Shown: one piece after another, positions 32,994-45,099 of the stretch
Numbering within the stretch: the stretch's first letter is position 1
Layout of the letters: the number at the start of each line of letters is the position of its first letter
Assembly (NCBI RefSeq): GCF_018991925.1
Contig: NW_024725489.1
Location: 6,805,916-6,869,915, forward strand
DNA length: 64,000 nt
Direction: 5' to 3'
Source of the DNA: Homarus americanus
Taxonomy: Eukaryota; Arthropoda; Malacostraca; Decapoda; Nephropidae
Notes under the pieces: model-generated
What the model was told of the DNA's origin: nothing
What the model saw: the letters and a program-made list of their open reading frames with translations, nothing else
The model's database searches: none
Made by a program: the position numbers and the translations under genes

Positions 32994-34030
32994 ATGAGTG
33001 AGACCAAGGACTCTGGGGACAGGAGGAGGAAAGCAAGTGTCAACAAACATGGCAGAAAGAACACCGAGAGTGTGGAGAATGTGGATTAACAATCAGGATA
33101 GTGACAAAGCAGTTAGCTGTGATGTTTGTGAAGTGTGGTTCCACATCGAATGTGAAAAATTACCTGAAGGGTATATAACTTCATGCAAGATGAGGAGGCA
33201 GAAGGAGTGTTGATGTGGTACTGCAGTCACTGCAGAAGGGGTTGTGCTAAACTGCACAACTACATAAAATTGAACAACAACAGGTGGAGACAATGACCAA
33301 ACAAAATGATGGAAGGCAAAGTAAATCAACTGAGAGAATTTACAGCACAAAAACACGATAAGAATAAGGAGATAGAAGTCAGGATGGGTATATTGGAGGC
33401 AAAGTCTGTTGAAATAAATGATGTGTAGGAAACAAATGCTAAGAATGACAGGGGTTATGAAAACAGACTGGGAACCTTGGTGGCTAGAACAGTGGTTTTA
33501 GAAGGAAAGTAGATTCTAGCAGGGCAACAGGTAGTGCCACTGAAGTGAAGCAGGAAGACAACACAGGGAACCAGAGCCTGTTGGTGAACTTATAGAGGAA
33601 CTAAATGAGAGAAAGAAGGAGAAAACAATATAGTGGTATATGGTGCAGAATCTGGATCCCCAACAATGAGCGAAAGGTTGAGACATAAATCTTATGCACT
33701 GAACCTAATAAAAGAATGTGCATCACTAGTGGCAGGAGATAATAGTTAAAGTGATTAGGCTGGGTAAATTTATCAGGGAAAAAGCTAGACCTATGCTAAT
33801 CAAGTTATCTACTGCAGATATAAGCAAACCTATTTAGAAACATCAGGAACCTGCAAGGTAACATGAAATTCCAAGACATAAGAATAGCCAATGACTTAAC
33901 TAAAAGGGAGAGAACATGAAGCTGTCTTATGGCAGGAGGCAAAAACTTAATGGACTCCGGGAAGGAGGCACAGAGTGGTGGGTCCCCGTGGAGGCGAAGG
34001 AGTCGTCAAAATAGGGGTCCAAGAGGATTA
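32994..34030 (+). pseudogene. LINE B ORF1, parallel copy, broken
   Basis: It starts at ATG 32994. The PHD-like finger is split by frameshifts. The piece open at 32998-33213 includes DSDKAVSCDVCEVWFHIECE, but the frame is lost at the following E-E and lysine runs. The C-terminal part (33600-34030) is readable only in pieces. Confidence 0.7.
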
Positions 34031-34039
34031 AAGTAATGA

Positions 34040-34251
34040 TGCACAAGAGGAGAAACATGTACATACCAGTAGTGTAAATAGTGTAAGAAACTGATTAAAA
34101 TTGGAAAAAACAAAGAACAAAATGTAAATGTAGGTAAATTTCTTATTGTGTTTAGTAATGTGGATGTGTTGAGTTCAGACAAGTTAATAGAGTTAAATGC
34201 ACAGTTGAAGGAGATGGAAAATACTCCGCAAGTAATAGCCCTACAGGAGGT
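34040..34251 (+). pseudogene. LINE B endonuclease N-terminal part, parallel copy
   Basis: Open from 34148 with SNVDVLSSDKLIELNAQLKE then PQVIALQEV, cut at the same point by the LTR element. Confidence 0.75.
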
Positions 34252-35918
34252 TGTGGGGTACGAGATGTTGGTTCACACTCAGGATGGGATGGAGAAAGGA
34301 AACTCGCAATGTGCTCTCTGTATACATATTGTATTGGGTGTACAATGCAGCTTGGTGCTGGGAAGTGGCAGCGTGGTTACAAGCGTGATGTAGAGAGAGC
34401 TGGTTGGTGAGGGTGCTCAGAGGAGGACAGCTTGTGGGTCGCCATGCTCGCCGGCGGGAGCGAGGGCCGCCAGGCAGGAGGAGGAGGAGGTGTTGCTGGC
34501 TGTTTGGTGTAGGTGGAAAGAGAGGTCAGTCACCACGAGGTCAGGTCTTATATAGCGGAGGTAGGCGTGGCTTAATAGTTGACCTCCGTCATGTAAGGCG
34601 GCGCTGGTTGACCTAGACCACGAGGCATACACTGCGGAATTCGCGGGGTCGGCTACTCAGCGACAAACAGCGTTTGTAGTGGAGGAATCCACTACAATAC
34701 TCCTCCTTCCCTCCAGGCGGTGTAGGAGACTTGTTGTCTGCAGGGTTGCATGGCACATGTGAGGCAGAACGGGCGGTGCATGCCACATGTGAGACATAAC
34801 GGCGAGGGCGTGGATGAGCTGGCCGCTAGTGGAGACAACTTTGTCTAGATACACGAGATCTGTGGGAGGAGAGAGGGAGAAGGAGTGTTGTGGAGGCGAT
34901 GAATGTTGTGCTTCCCTCGCGACAGGTACAGAGTCCTCAGATCCGCCTGCTGGGGTGTGTGGGTCTGGGTCAGGAGCAGGGGCTGCGTCAGGAAGAGGGT
35001 CTATGACAGCAGCAGGGTGCATGACATCAGCAGGGTCCACGACAGCAGCAGGGTGCAGGACAGTAGCAGGGAGTACCTGAGGGAAAAAAAAAGGGTGTGT
35101 GGAGCTGCACTCAGGCGCATGGGCCGCGTCGGGAGCAGGGACTGCCAGGCAGGAGCGGAGGAGGGTCCGCGTCAGGAGGAGGGTCCAGGACAGTGGCAGG
35201 GATACTGCTGGGCTGGGGGCGGCGTCTGAGGCAGGACGGGTGTGTTGGGGTCGGTAGGATGTGGTGCTTGGGGCAGGAAGAGGAGCAGCTGTCTGCTTAG
35301 AGTAGCAGAGCTGCTCTAGGGTGTCTAACCTGCGGTGTAGAGACAGTAGCTGTAGAGCCGATGAGAGCTGCCTCTGTGTGGATAAGCCAGTCTTCCATGT
35401 TGCTTGAAGACTGGGAGAGTGATCGGTTTCTCCTCCATCCTGTGTGAGTGCGAATCTCCTGGGGTCACCATTTGTGGGGTATGGAATATTTGGTTCACAC
35501 TCAGGATGGGATGGAGAAAGGAAACTCACAATGTGCTCTCTGTATACATGTTGTATTGGAATGTACAATGCAGCTTGGTGCTGGGAAGGCAGCATGGTTG
35601 CAAGCGTGATGTAGAGAGAGCTGGTTGGTGAGGGTGCTCAGAGGAGGACCAGCTTGTGGGTCGCCATGCTCGCCAGCGGGAGCGAGGGCCGCCAGGCAGG
35701 AGGAGGAGGAGGTGTTGCTTGCTGGTTGGTGTAGGTAAAAAGAGAGGTAGATCACCACGAGGTCAGCTCTTATATAGCGGAGGTAGGCGTGGCTTAATAG
35801 TTGACCTCCGTCATGTAAGGTGGCGCTGGTTGACCTAGACCACGAGGCATACACTGGGGAAGTCGCGGGGTCGGCTACTCGGCGACAAACAGCGTTTGTA
35901 GGGGAGGAATCCACTGCA
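34252..35918 (-). mobile_element. Small LTR retrotransposon, parallel copy
   Basis: Same insertion point after LQEV. The left LTR (34252-34696) differs from 16740-17176 by several substitutions and indels. The interior and right LTR (35473-35918) look identical to the other copy. The identity break therefore falls inside this element. Confidence 0.88.
34657..35595 (-). CDS. Open frame of small LTR element, parallel copy
   Basis: A 312-codon frame, differing from 17137-18075 by a few residues only at the end that lies in the left LTR (HRLEGRRS versus HCLEGRGS, SSTTN versus SSPTN). Same reservations about whether it is a real protein. Confidence 0.4.
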   Translation of the reverse strand: MLPSQHQAALYIPIQHVYREHIVSFLSPSHPECEPNIPYPTNGDPRRFALTQDGGETDHSPSLQATWKTGLSTQRQLSSALQLLSLHRRLDTLEQLCYSKQTAAPLPAPSTTSYRPQHTRPASDAAPSPAVSLPLSWTLLLTRTLLRSCLAVPAPDAAHAPECSSTHPFFFPQVLPATVLHPAAVVDPADVMHPAAVIDPLPDAAPAPDPDPHTPAGGSEDSVPVAREAQHSSPPQHSFSLSPPTDLVYLDKVVSTSGQLIHALAVMSHMWHAPPVLPHMCHATLQTTSLLHRLEGRRSIVVDSSTTNAVCR

Positions 35919-36784
35919 AGGTAAAGCCAAAACACTACAGATATGAACGGATTACAGCAGAATATAACCTAGAAGGATATGACTTTACAGAGCTAAATCT
36001 CTTTAATAAGGAAGGGAGAGGTATGTTAATATATATTAGGAAAGGAACCAAACTTTACAGTGTTGATCTTGATACTAAGTTTTGTGAATATTGCTGTATA
36101 GAAGTGCCATGTAGTGGTAATTTACTATCTACCTCCATTTACAGAAGCCCTAATAGTGATGAAAGCAATCATACTAATTTGCTCCAAATTATGCAGGAAG
36201 TCAATGATAAAAATGTGCTTTATAAAATCATTGTAGGTGATTTTAATCTTCCACAAATAAATTGGAGTAATTATACTTCTGTAATGGGACTGAATGATGT
36301 TGGTACCATGTTCATTGAGAAAATACGGGGCTGCTTTCTCACTCAACATATTGAGGAAATCACCAGGATAAGAGGAGACAGCACAGGCCTGTTGTTCAGT
36401 AACGAAGAATCTATAGTAGGAGATATCAAGCTGGAGAGTCCACTGGGAAAGAGTGACCATGCCTGTATTTATTTCCATTGTGACATACAGGAGATGGGAG
36501 ACAAAAGTAAAAAACAAGTGTACATGTATGAAAAAGCAGATTACCTACTGAAGAAGCAAAGGCTTACGATGGAGTGGATCCAATACTTATCATTGGAACC
36601 AGATATTGAAAGTAAGTGGAATAAGTTCAAAAGAAAATTCCAGGCAGTCATTGACGAGTGTGTCCCTAAGAAGATAATCAGAGGACTGAGGGTTAGCAGA
36701 AAAAGAACAAATGAAAAATTACCTATGAACAGGAAGCTCTGGGCTAAAGTCAAGAAAAAAAACAGAGACTGTGGGAGAAACTGA
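35919..36784 (+). pseudogene. LINE B endonuclease main part, parallel copy
   Basis: Identical translation to 18503-19264, including the Gly in place of Asp in TGLLFSNEE and the intact SDH. Confidence 0.85.
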
Positions 36785-36789
36785 AAATA

Positions 36790-38686
36790 ATGAAAACGAA
36801 GTTCAATGAAAGAGCATGCACAAGGGAGATGTATCTGGAAACTGAAAAGGAATACAAGAGATTAAATAACCAGGTCAGATGGGAAACTAGAAACATCTTG
36901 AAATGCAAAGAACAAGAGATTGCGAAAATTTGTAAGGCAAATCCAAAAGTGTTCTGGAAGTATGTACAGACAAAAACAAGAACAAAAGCTAGAATTGCAG
37001 ATCTTTACAAGGATGAGGAAAAAGTACAGAAGACTGTGAATGATCAAGAAAAGGCAGATGTACTCAGAGCAATTCTCACGAGTTTTTATCGAGGAACCAG
37101 ATAGGGGGATACCAACAGCCAACAAGAAAGACGTGCCAGTTCTTTAACACCTGGAGATAACCGAGGGCAAAATTAGAAAGGTGATTAAAAAATTGAAAAG
37201 ACAAAAGTCTCCCGGTCCAGATGGATTACATCCAAGAGTCATTAAGGAGATGATGGAGGAACTACTTCAGCCTCTGAGGATCTTGTTTGAAAGCTCTTTT
37301 CAAGAAGGAAATATACCTGAGGACTGACGCATTGCATATATCACAGCTATCTATAAGAAGAGAAGTAAAGTGAACCAGGAAACTACAGGCCAGTCAGTCT
37401 AACTAGTGTAATCTGCAAATTAATGGAGTCAATATTACGGGAAGAGATGATATCCCATATGAAAAAATATGGATTGTTTAGTAATAAACAGTTTGGCTTC
37501 ATTTCCGACAGATCAACATTCCTACAGTTGATTAGGGTACTAGACAGATGGACGGAAATTATCGATGACAGTCAGGCTGTGAGCATAGTGTATTGTGACT
37601 TCATGAAGGCTTTACATAGAGTACCCCACAAAAGACTATTCGAAAAAGTATCTAGTTATCGCATTGATGGAAAATATCTTGATTGGGTAAGGAATTTTTT
37701 TAACTAAGAGAAAACAGGGAGTTGTGGTAAATGGAGAAGTATCTAACTGGAGAGAGGTCACTAGTGGGGTCCGTCAGGGTTCTGTCCTCGGCCCCTTGCT
37801 GTTTGTCCTTTTTATCAATGACCTGCCTGTGGCAATTAAACACGACAGTGAGGTATATCTATATGAGGATGACACAAAGATTTTTAGGAAAATAGAACGA
37901 GATGGGGATTGTGACATGCTGCAGGAGGACCTGGATGGGATCAGGGGTTGGACTGAGAAGTGGATGCTGAACTTTCACCCAGAAAAAAGTAAATACATGA
38001 GGATAGGAAGAACCAAAGTTGCTGACCATGGATATCATATGTACACCACGATCAAGAAGACCACTGTCGAGAAGAATATAGGGGTAGTCATCGATGATAA
38101 GCTGACGTTCTCTGACCATCTAGCTGAGAAAATCAACAAGGCTGCTAAAATAGTGGGCATTATTAGAAGAACTTTTGTTCATCTGGATGCACCTATATTC
38201 AAGGCTCTGTACACTGCTCTGGTTAGGCCACACCTTGAGTATGCTAATCAAATTTGGTGCCCATATCTCATTAAGGATATTGAAGCAGTAGAGAATGTAC
38301 AGAGGGCTACCAAATTGGTACCACACATCAAGGATTTATCTTATGAGGAAAGATTAAGGAAATTACAGTTACCGACACTGGCGTACAGAAGATCTCGTGG
38401 GGACCAAGTGGAAACATACAAGACAGTGTTTGGCATATATGACCAGGCATGTACAGCAGGAATGTTCCAGATGAGGGAGGATGACACTACCCGGGGGAAC
38501 ACAAAGAAGATCTACAAAACAAGAGCGAGGCTAAATCTCAGAAGACATTCGTTCCCGAGTAGGGTTGTCAACAACTGGAATGGGTTACCTGAGTGGGTAG
38601 TGAATGTGGAGACGGTGGAAAAGTTTGAAGCAAAATTAGATAAATACTGGAAAAATCAAGAACAAGTATATAATTATAGGGCATAA
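36790..38686 (+). pseudogene. LINE B RT, parallel copy
   Basis: Frames 36790-37104, 37423-37707 and 37724-38686 translate identically to those at 19270-21166, down to the same frameshifts and the YEDD motif. Confidence 0.86.
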
Positions 38687-38690
38687 ATAT

Positions 38691-39600
38691 CCGCCACACG
38701 CAGCCACCGTCTGAGTAGAGAAGAGGCTATTGAGCTGGAGTCACAGGCGTGAGCCTCTTACAGAAGATCATCTGTGAGTAACACAATTACTTGAAGGAGT
38801 TAAAATACTACACAAGTGATTGAAAAAGTAAGCATTTATTTTCACTACATATGGTGAACAAAGAGGAAGCTGTTTACATTAAATAAAATGGCAATAAATC
38901 CATTAACTCATGATCATTGTTGTAAATAGCTTTAATCTACCCTGTAAAACCACCAGATAAGATTCTCGGTGCAGGATAAACACTTCATATAAAAATAGCT
39001 AAGTGACCCACCAAATGTTTTTCTATAAAGGGGTAATTATGTACGTTTTCTTTGGTTTGCTATAAATATATACCTGTATATACATATGACCCATACAAAT
39101 TATGATTATATATTTATTTGAATAATTTATTCCATTATCAACGTCACCAGCTGTACGAATATATATCCTTTTGGTTGTACATATACAATCAAAACTCAGG
39201 TTCTCGTATATAATCTGTTTGTGAATATGAACTTCCCTGAGACAAATGGAGAGACTACAGACACCAGATGACACCACTTGTAGTATATAGAGAGAAAATA
39301 TAACGTAAAGTTGACGTGAAGTGCAGCACCTACAACTACATAATGTTTACTATAAGTTCTCCAAGTTGGTGGCACGGGAGGATGATGTTTGAGGTAGGTG
39401 GATATTTGGTTAATTATAGGCTAAATAATTGTTAGTATTGTCTCCCTGTGTATTTCAACTAACGTTTTTCCGATGGATTTTGATGTGTTTTTGAAAGATT
39501 CTGACCTTCATTTCTATCGCAAATGACTCGTTTTTGAGTTTGACAATCTTGGGGGAGGAGGAACCCGTGGGAAATCTGGGTCTCCTCCAACACTGCCTGT
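38691..39600. other. Non-coding, parallel to 21171-22085
   Basis: No gene. Identical to the other copy by eye. Confidence 0.6.
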
Positions 39601-39746
39601 CTCCTGCGTCTCCTTCATAAATCATCCTGTACACGTCACAGCCAATCAAAAGCCTTTTTTATTTTGAAACCAATTAAAATGCTTGTGGGTTTAATTCGCG
39701 GTATTTTCTGCCCAATCAAATTCGAGTATTATTTTTGGTTCCGACC

Positions 39747-39890
39747 ATGGAAGTCTGCGATGGGTGTCACTTAAAGTATATGGAGCTGATTGTGAGTTTT
39801 GGGGAAAAAAACGTAGAAACTATAGCATTTTCTCGATCGCGTTGTGTGAGAATCCCAGAATGCAACGACGAACAAGAACCAGGCCAATAA
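39747..39890 (+). CDS. Cys-rich mini-ORF, copy 1 in third contig
   Basis: Identical to 22227-22370 including the strong ATG context and the donor-like sequence after the stop. Confidence 0.45.
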   Translation: MEVCDGCHLKYMELIVSFGEKNVETIAFSRSRCVRIPECNDEQEPGQ

Positions 39891-40493
39891 GGTAAGAAAT
39901 AGGCGATTACATCATATGGTGAGAGTCATTTAAGTTCGGTCAGGTTAGGTTAGGTTTGGTTATTGTTTTTCTAGTGTTTTATTGTGTATTTGTTAGTCGC
40001 TTAGGCACTCTTTTTTTCTCGGAAAACGTCAAACGAAAAAAAATTGCTAAAAAAAAAAAACGGCTAATTTCCGCCAAAGAGGAAGGTCGTATTCGGTCTC
40101 AACGCACACAAATACACTAGAAAAATATATTTTTAACTTGCTAAAAGTGAACGGTGTGACAAGAAAAATTTACCCTAATTTTAAGATAATTTTCTTTTAT
40201 TCCCTTACTGTCGCAAACGTATAATAACAGAGATAGAGCATGCCAAATCTTTCTCTATTTTCTTCCATTAATCTTCAGCCATTATCGCCTACCCGACCTT
40301 CCACTCAGCGTGTTTCCTTCATAAATCGTCACTCGCATGCGTTTTCGTACACGTCATGCGGCCAATCAAAAGCAATTTTTTTGCAGCTACCAAATAACAT
40401 GATTTGTGGTTTAATTCGCGGTATTTTTGCCCCATCAGATTCGATTGTGATTTTGGGTTTCTCATATTTTGAAATTCAAATTCATTTCCGACC

Positions 40494-40682
40494 ATGGAAG
40501 TCTGCGATGGGTGTCACTTCAATTATATGGAGTTGATTGCACATTTTGGGAGGAAAGACGAACAAGCTATAACAGTTTTTAGATCTCATGGTGTTCTCCC
40601 GACCCCAGTAAAGTATCCCAAGTGTAAGAACGAGTGTAAATATCGTCAAGACCAACATAGTTGGCATGAACCAGGCCAATAA
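40494..40682 (+). CDS. Cys-rich mini-ORF, copy 2 in third contig
   Basis: Identical 62-residue product to 22974-23162. Confidence 0.45.
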   Translation: MEVCDGCHFNYMELIAHFGRKDEQAITVFRSHGVLPTPVKYPKCKNECKYRQDQHSWHEPGQ

Positions 40683-40717
40683 GGTAAGAAATAAGTGATT
40701 CCATCATATGGTGAGAG

Positions 40718-41406
40718 TTAGGTCAGGTCAGGTTAGGTTATGTTAGGTCAGGTTAAGTTATGTCAGGTCAGGTCAGGTCAGGTTTGGTTTGGTTTATGTT
40801 AGGTCAGGTCAGGTTAGGTTTATGTTGTTAGGTTAGGTTTATGTTAGGTCAGGTCAGGTTAGGTTATGTTAGGTCAGGTCAGGTCAGGTTATGTTAGGTT
40901 ACGTTAGGTCAGGTTAGGTTATGTTAGGGTCAGGTTAGGTTATGTTAGGTCAGGTTATGTTAGGTCAGGTCAGGTTATGTTAGGTCAGGTCAGGTCAGGT
41001 TATGTTATGTTAGGTCAGGTCATGTTAGGTCAGGTCAGGTTATGTGTTAGATCAGGTTATGTTATGTCAGGTCTGGTTATGTTATGTCAGGTTAGGTTGT
41101 TAGGTCAGGTTATGTCAGGTCAGGTCAGGTTATGTCAGGTCAGGTCAGGTTATGTCAGGTCAGGTCAGGTTATGTCAGGTCAGGTTATGTCAGGTCAGGT
41201 TATGTTAGGTTAGGTCATGTTAGGTCAGGTCAGGTTATGTCCGGTTAGGTTATGTCAGGTTAGGTCATGTTAGGTTATGTCAGGTTAGGTTATGTTAGGT
41301 CAGGTTATGTTAGATCAGGTTAGGTTATGTTAGGTCAGGTTAGGTTAGGTCAGGTTATGTTAGGTTAGGTTAGGTTAGGTTATGTCAGGTTAGGTTAGGT
41401 TAGGTT
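40718..41406 (+). repeat. TTAGG/TCAGG/TTATG array, parallel copy
   Basis: It starts and ends in the same unique sequence as 23198-23940 but is about 54 bases shorter and reordered in its first half. This is the only clear difference in the otherwise identical 34.7-42.26 kb part. Confidence 0.9.
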
Positions 41407-41956
41407 TATGTTTTTCTATTGTTTTTTTTTTTTGTATGTTTTATTGGCTTGGCTTTAATTTTTGTCGGAAAACGACCCACCCAAAACCCCCGATAATTAA
41501 AAAAACAAGCAATTTCCGACAGAAATCAAGGTTAAATCCTATCAAAACACACAAAAATAACACTAGAAAAATGTCTTTCTAGCAGAGTTGTGTGCACTAA
41601 TGCAAATTTACCAAACCTAGGTGTCATCTCGAAATCAGTTTCTGTGCTAACCTAATCTAACTGCTCCCACCCGGGCACTGGTCACTGACCCACCTCGGGG
41701 CGAAAATGTAATAATAATAATAATAATAGACTGACAAAGAAAAAAAGATTAATTGTGATAAACGATATACATTATGAATGTTGTGTTGTCAAAGTAAGAG
41801 AAACAATTGAGACCCTGCAATTGTGAGTAAATGAGGCAGAAAGTCAGCTCAGTAACCTGGGACTTAGGTCACAATTTTTGTGATGCCATATTGCGGCTGT
41901 TAGAGGGGGCTCCTCCCCCAGGACCCCTAACACAGCTCATATTGAAGCAATCAATC

Positions 41957-42071
41957 TAGCCTAACCTAACCAAACTAACCTAATCTGATCAACCTAACCG
42001 AACCTGATCAAACTAACCTAACCTCAGCTAACCTAACCTACCCTGATCAAACTAACCTAACCTCAGCTAAC
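41957..42071 (-). repeat. CCTAA-type array, parallel copy
   Basis: Same as 24490-24605. Confidence 0.8.
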
Positions 42072-42601
42072 TAGTAACAAAAAAAGAAGCTCTCTTAGGA
42101 GAAAATATTTGATGACTTCCTAAAAAAAATTATGCTATTTTCTCGAAAACGAATCATTTGCGATGGAAATGTTACTAAGAAAAGTTGTTAAAATTGGACC
42201 GAAAAGTTTTGTGGGACATAATGGGCAACTTGTAAAAAAAGAATACTTTCCTTTATCCTCTTCGCCACCTATCGCTCTGTTAGCCGCTTAGGTGGTCAGT
42301 CACATGTCTGTTACACACTGTTGGCAAGTATTGGGCATGTAACTGAGGTTAATTTTTCTTACGGCTCCCGGACAGATGGCCGACGGACATTGAGCCGACG
42401 GACATTTGGCCGAACGGACAATAGACCAAACGGACAAATGGCCGAACGGACATTTGGCCGAATGGATATAGGGCCTTTTTAATTTTTGTTGTTATTTTTC
42501 TTTCTTCTTTGCAACGTATTTGCTTTATAAAACAAAGGATAAAAAGACAACATAATTACAATGTGATACATTTGCTTGATATACTTTTTTTTGCACATTT
42601 A

Positions 42602-43450
42602 CTAAAGGATAAAAGATATTAATTGTAATGTAATTGCTTTATAAAAATTGCTGTATAAAACGAAATGTTCAAAAATATTTAAAGATTGTGAGCAATTGCT
42701 CTCAAGAAGTCGATTCTGGGATACTCCTTTCTCAATGACAGACTTTAGTCTTGTGTTTAATATCTGGCACTTCTTCGGTTTCCTCAATACCATTCCTGCT
42801 GCTGCCTGCTCAATTGTCAACTCCCAGTCCGACTGCTCTTTTCTTAGTTTTGAAACGAGACGGCAAACGGTGGGGTGGGTGATTGCCATTCTCTGCTCAA
42901 ACCCTCTGTGCCATCCTTCAAGAGAGTTTGTTGTCCGTGGAAGGCCTTGTGTGTTTCTCTCCAATATGTTCCACAGCCTGAGTTCGAATGTTGGTCTTTG
43001 TCGTCTTCCACGCTGTACAACACCAATCCATGTCGCTTCAAAGTAGCCAAGAAACTCGTATAGAAGTTTATCAGTTTCATCATCCAGTGCTTTAACAAAT
43101 TCATTGAAGCTTTCAGCAACGTCACTGACTGGCACAAATGCTTGAAAGGACTTGACGATGAGTGCATTTCTTGGGTCATTATACCAAGTCTGTAGTCCTA
43201 AGCCCTATATTTGTCTCCACAAGCACTGCCTGAAATGGAAAAAACGTCCAAAAATTTTTGTGTTTGGGTAACATGCTGCAATGCTATTAAGAGCCGCTCT
43301 TTCATAGTCAATGGTGACTGAAACAGGGTTGAGATCTGGTCTCACTTGCTTGAGGGTGCTAAAAATCAAGTCATAAGTTGCTTGGTTTTTGTTCCTTGCG
43401 ATGCAGTATACCAAGGGAATTGTATGGCTCTCATCCAGCATAACATGCAC
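42602..43450 (-). pseudogene. MULE transposase, central and C-terminal parts
   Basis: 43450-43205 reads HVMLDESHTIPLVYCIARNK, then TIDYERAALNSIAACYPN and FFHFRQCLW. This is the MULE domain with its second Asp and C/F-x-H region. One stop at about 43203 separates it from LGLQTWYNDPRN and, after a shift near 43135, 43135-42602 with VSDVAESFNEFVKAL, TTNSLEGWHRGF and the rest of the C-terminal domain. The segment with the first catalytic Asp (normally D-G-T-F) appears deleted just upstream, at about 43460-43490. Confidence 0.8.
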
Positions 43451-43490
43451 TGTATATAACTGAAAGCCTACTGGTCTTTGAAAGCAAGAA

Positions 43491-43965
43491 GCTGTAAGTT
43501 TCGAGGTGTTGATAGAATTAGCAGGTTGTCACTTTCATGGATGACAAAGTCTTCTCCTCTAATTGATTTCCGTAAGTCGTCAGTTCAAAAGTCCCCGTCT
43601 GGTGCCGTGTGTTGTCTGCGCACCATTCTTGCCAGAGTTTCTTTCTTAGGAAGAGCACCTGCAGCATCAAGTGGGTACTCACTGGTGCAATTTTGTATAA
43701 TAGTCAATGTCACTTCCTCCGACTGTCTTGCTCTTTCTTTAATTTTCTTTACTGTTTTCAAGGACAGGTTATGTCTGGCATCTGACAGATGTGAGTGATT
43801 ACTTGCTTCTCCTTGAATAACGTCTTCTGTTTTTAATTGTCCCCAACAACTTCCTTTGCGTTCACATCGCCAATATATTACATTGTCTTTCCGTTTATCA
43901 ACGATGTAGACGGAGCCGTCAAACAAAAGCCTTCTTCTTCCTCTTGTCATTGGTATGAATTCCAT
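43491..43965 (-). pseudogene. MULE-associated FLYWCH zinc-finger region
   Basis: The likely start is Met at 43963-43965, just after the microsatellite; the upstream Leu run in the longer frame is (TAA)n read backwards. FLYWCH order: FIPMTRGRRRLLFDGSVYIV, YWRCERKGSCWGQLKTED, then NHSH. FLYWCH modules bind DNA and often precede MULE transposases. Later residues (TLARMVRRQHTAPDGDF) end in a stop at 43585. Homologous coding (LLILSTPRNLQLLAF) continues to about 43491. Confidence 0.78.
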
Positions 43966-43994
43966 GGTCTTAAAAGAAACAAATATTAAATAAA

Positions 43995-43995
<1 letters not shown>

Positions 43996-44052
<57 letters not shown>

Positions 44053-44060
44053 CAACAATA
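43996..44060. repeat. (TAA)n then (CAA)n microsatellite
   Basis: About 18 TAA units followed by a few CAA, lying upstream of the FLYWCH start. Confidence 0.95.
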
Positions 44061-44739
44061 AAAAAAACATCGGCTTACTTTTACAAACTCTGAAGAGCGA
44101 CTGCATCAGAGTCCAGGCAAGCAGGGCTAACGTTTGGTTGGTTTGGGGCGTGGCTAAAAAGCTCGAACAAGCATTCTTTCAAAAACTTGACCTGACTTAA
44201 CATGACTAGTTATGTCGCCTTTTCTTTAGTGTTTGTGGTGGTGTTGGTGGGTGGATTAGCGGATGTCATGTTTTGACCTGACCTCATGTTTTGTAAGGTC
44301 ACCCTGTGTACATAAACCTCTCTCAGTCCTTGTAATACACCAGTTAAATTGAAATTGGGGAAAATAATGCTGATTGTTTCCGAATAATGCTGATTATTTC
44401 CGACGACTACCGGCTATTAAACACAAGACTGAAGCAATTTTTATAAAGCAATTACATTACAATTAATATCTTTTATCCTTTAGTAAATGTGCAAAAAAAA
44501 CATTGCAAAGAAGAAAGGAAAATAAAAAAAAAATTAAAAAGGCCATATGTCCATTTGGCCAAATGTCCGTTCGGCCAAATGTCCGTTCGGCCATTTGTCC
44601 ATTCGGTCTATTGTCCATTCGGCCAAATGTCCATCGGCTCAATGTCCGTTCGGTCAAATGTCCGTCGGTGAAACGTCCGTCGGCCAAATGTCCTTCTGCC
44701 ATCTGTCCGGCCACGTTTCTAACAGTTAACAACTATCCA

Positions 44740-44860
44740 AAAAAGTTTGCCCTCACAATTTTCTGAACTTGTGGCTTCTTCAACCTTAAGCTGCAATTCG
44801 GCAGTTCCAGGTGTGAACACTTATGACTGTGTGGTGTAGCAGCTGACCCAAAAATTGATG
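44740..44860. repeat. Dispersed repeat, copy 1 (second at 63846-63975)
   Basis: It shares AGTTTGCCCT(C/G)ACAATTTT, TTGTGGCTTCTTC, CCTTAAGCTG, CAGTTCCAGGT and GTAGC(A)GCTGACCCAA with 63846-63975 in the same order. Type unknown. Confidence 0.75.
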
Positions 44861-44905
44861 TTGGAGGTTTTGTATAGGTGAACACCATCATTACCTGTGT
44901 TTGTC

Positions 44906-45058
44906 TCTATGGGGTCCTTTTGTGGGGGTTTGTCTCTATGGGGTCCTGTGGGGGTTTGTCTGTGGGGTCCTGTGGGGATGCCTCTATGGGGTCCTTTTGT
45001 GGGGGTTTGTCTATGGGGTCCTGTGGGGATGCCTCTGTGGGGTCCTTCTATGGTGGAT
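44906..45058 (+). repeat. 24-29-bp minisatellite, about 6 units
   Basis: Units of TCTCTATGGGGTCCTTTTGT followed by GGGGGTTTG, or TCTATGGGGTCCTGTGGGGA followed by TGCC. The G-rich strand is the plus strand. Confidence 0.85.
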
Positions 45059-45099
45059 TCATAAGAGTTCTTCAGTTTCATGCACTGCGCTCAAATAAA

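Larger units (their letters stand above)
32626..38690 (+). mobile_element. LINE B, parallel copy
   Basis: Same order as 15064-21170. The part before about 34680 carries many small deletions; the part after is base-identical at +17520 in every line compared. It has the same LTR insertion at 34252-35918. Confidence 0.82.
42363..44716 (-). mobile_element. Mutator-like element with subrepeat-built TIRs
   Basis: The ends are long inverted repeats (about 42363-42540 and 44500-44716) made of 16-21-base subrepeats of the type GGCCGAACGGACATTT or its inverse AAATGTCCGTTCGGCC. The outermost match is CCGGACAGATGG, and the inner parts share TTTTTAATTTTT and TTTCTTCTTTGCAA. Between them are FLYWCH and MULE-transposase remnants on the minus strand. 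No 9-bp target duplication could be fixed with confidence, so the exact ends are approximate. Confidence 0.85.

Noticed and set aside
43963..44106. N-terminal Leu-rich segment that could be read as a signal peptide
   Set aside because: It is a (TAA)n microsatellite read backwards. A better start exists at 43965, directly before the FLYWCH module.
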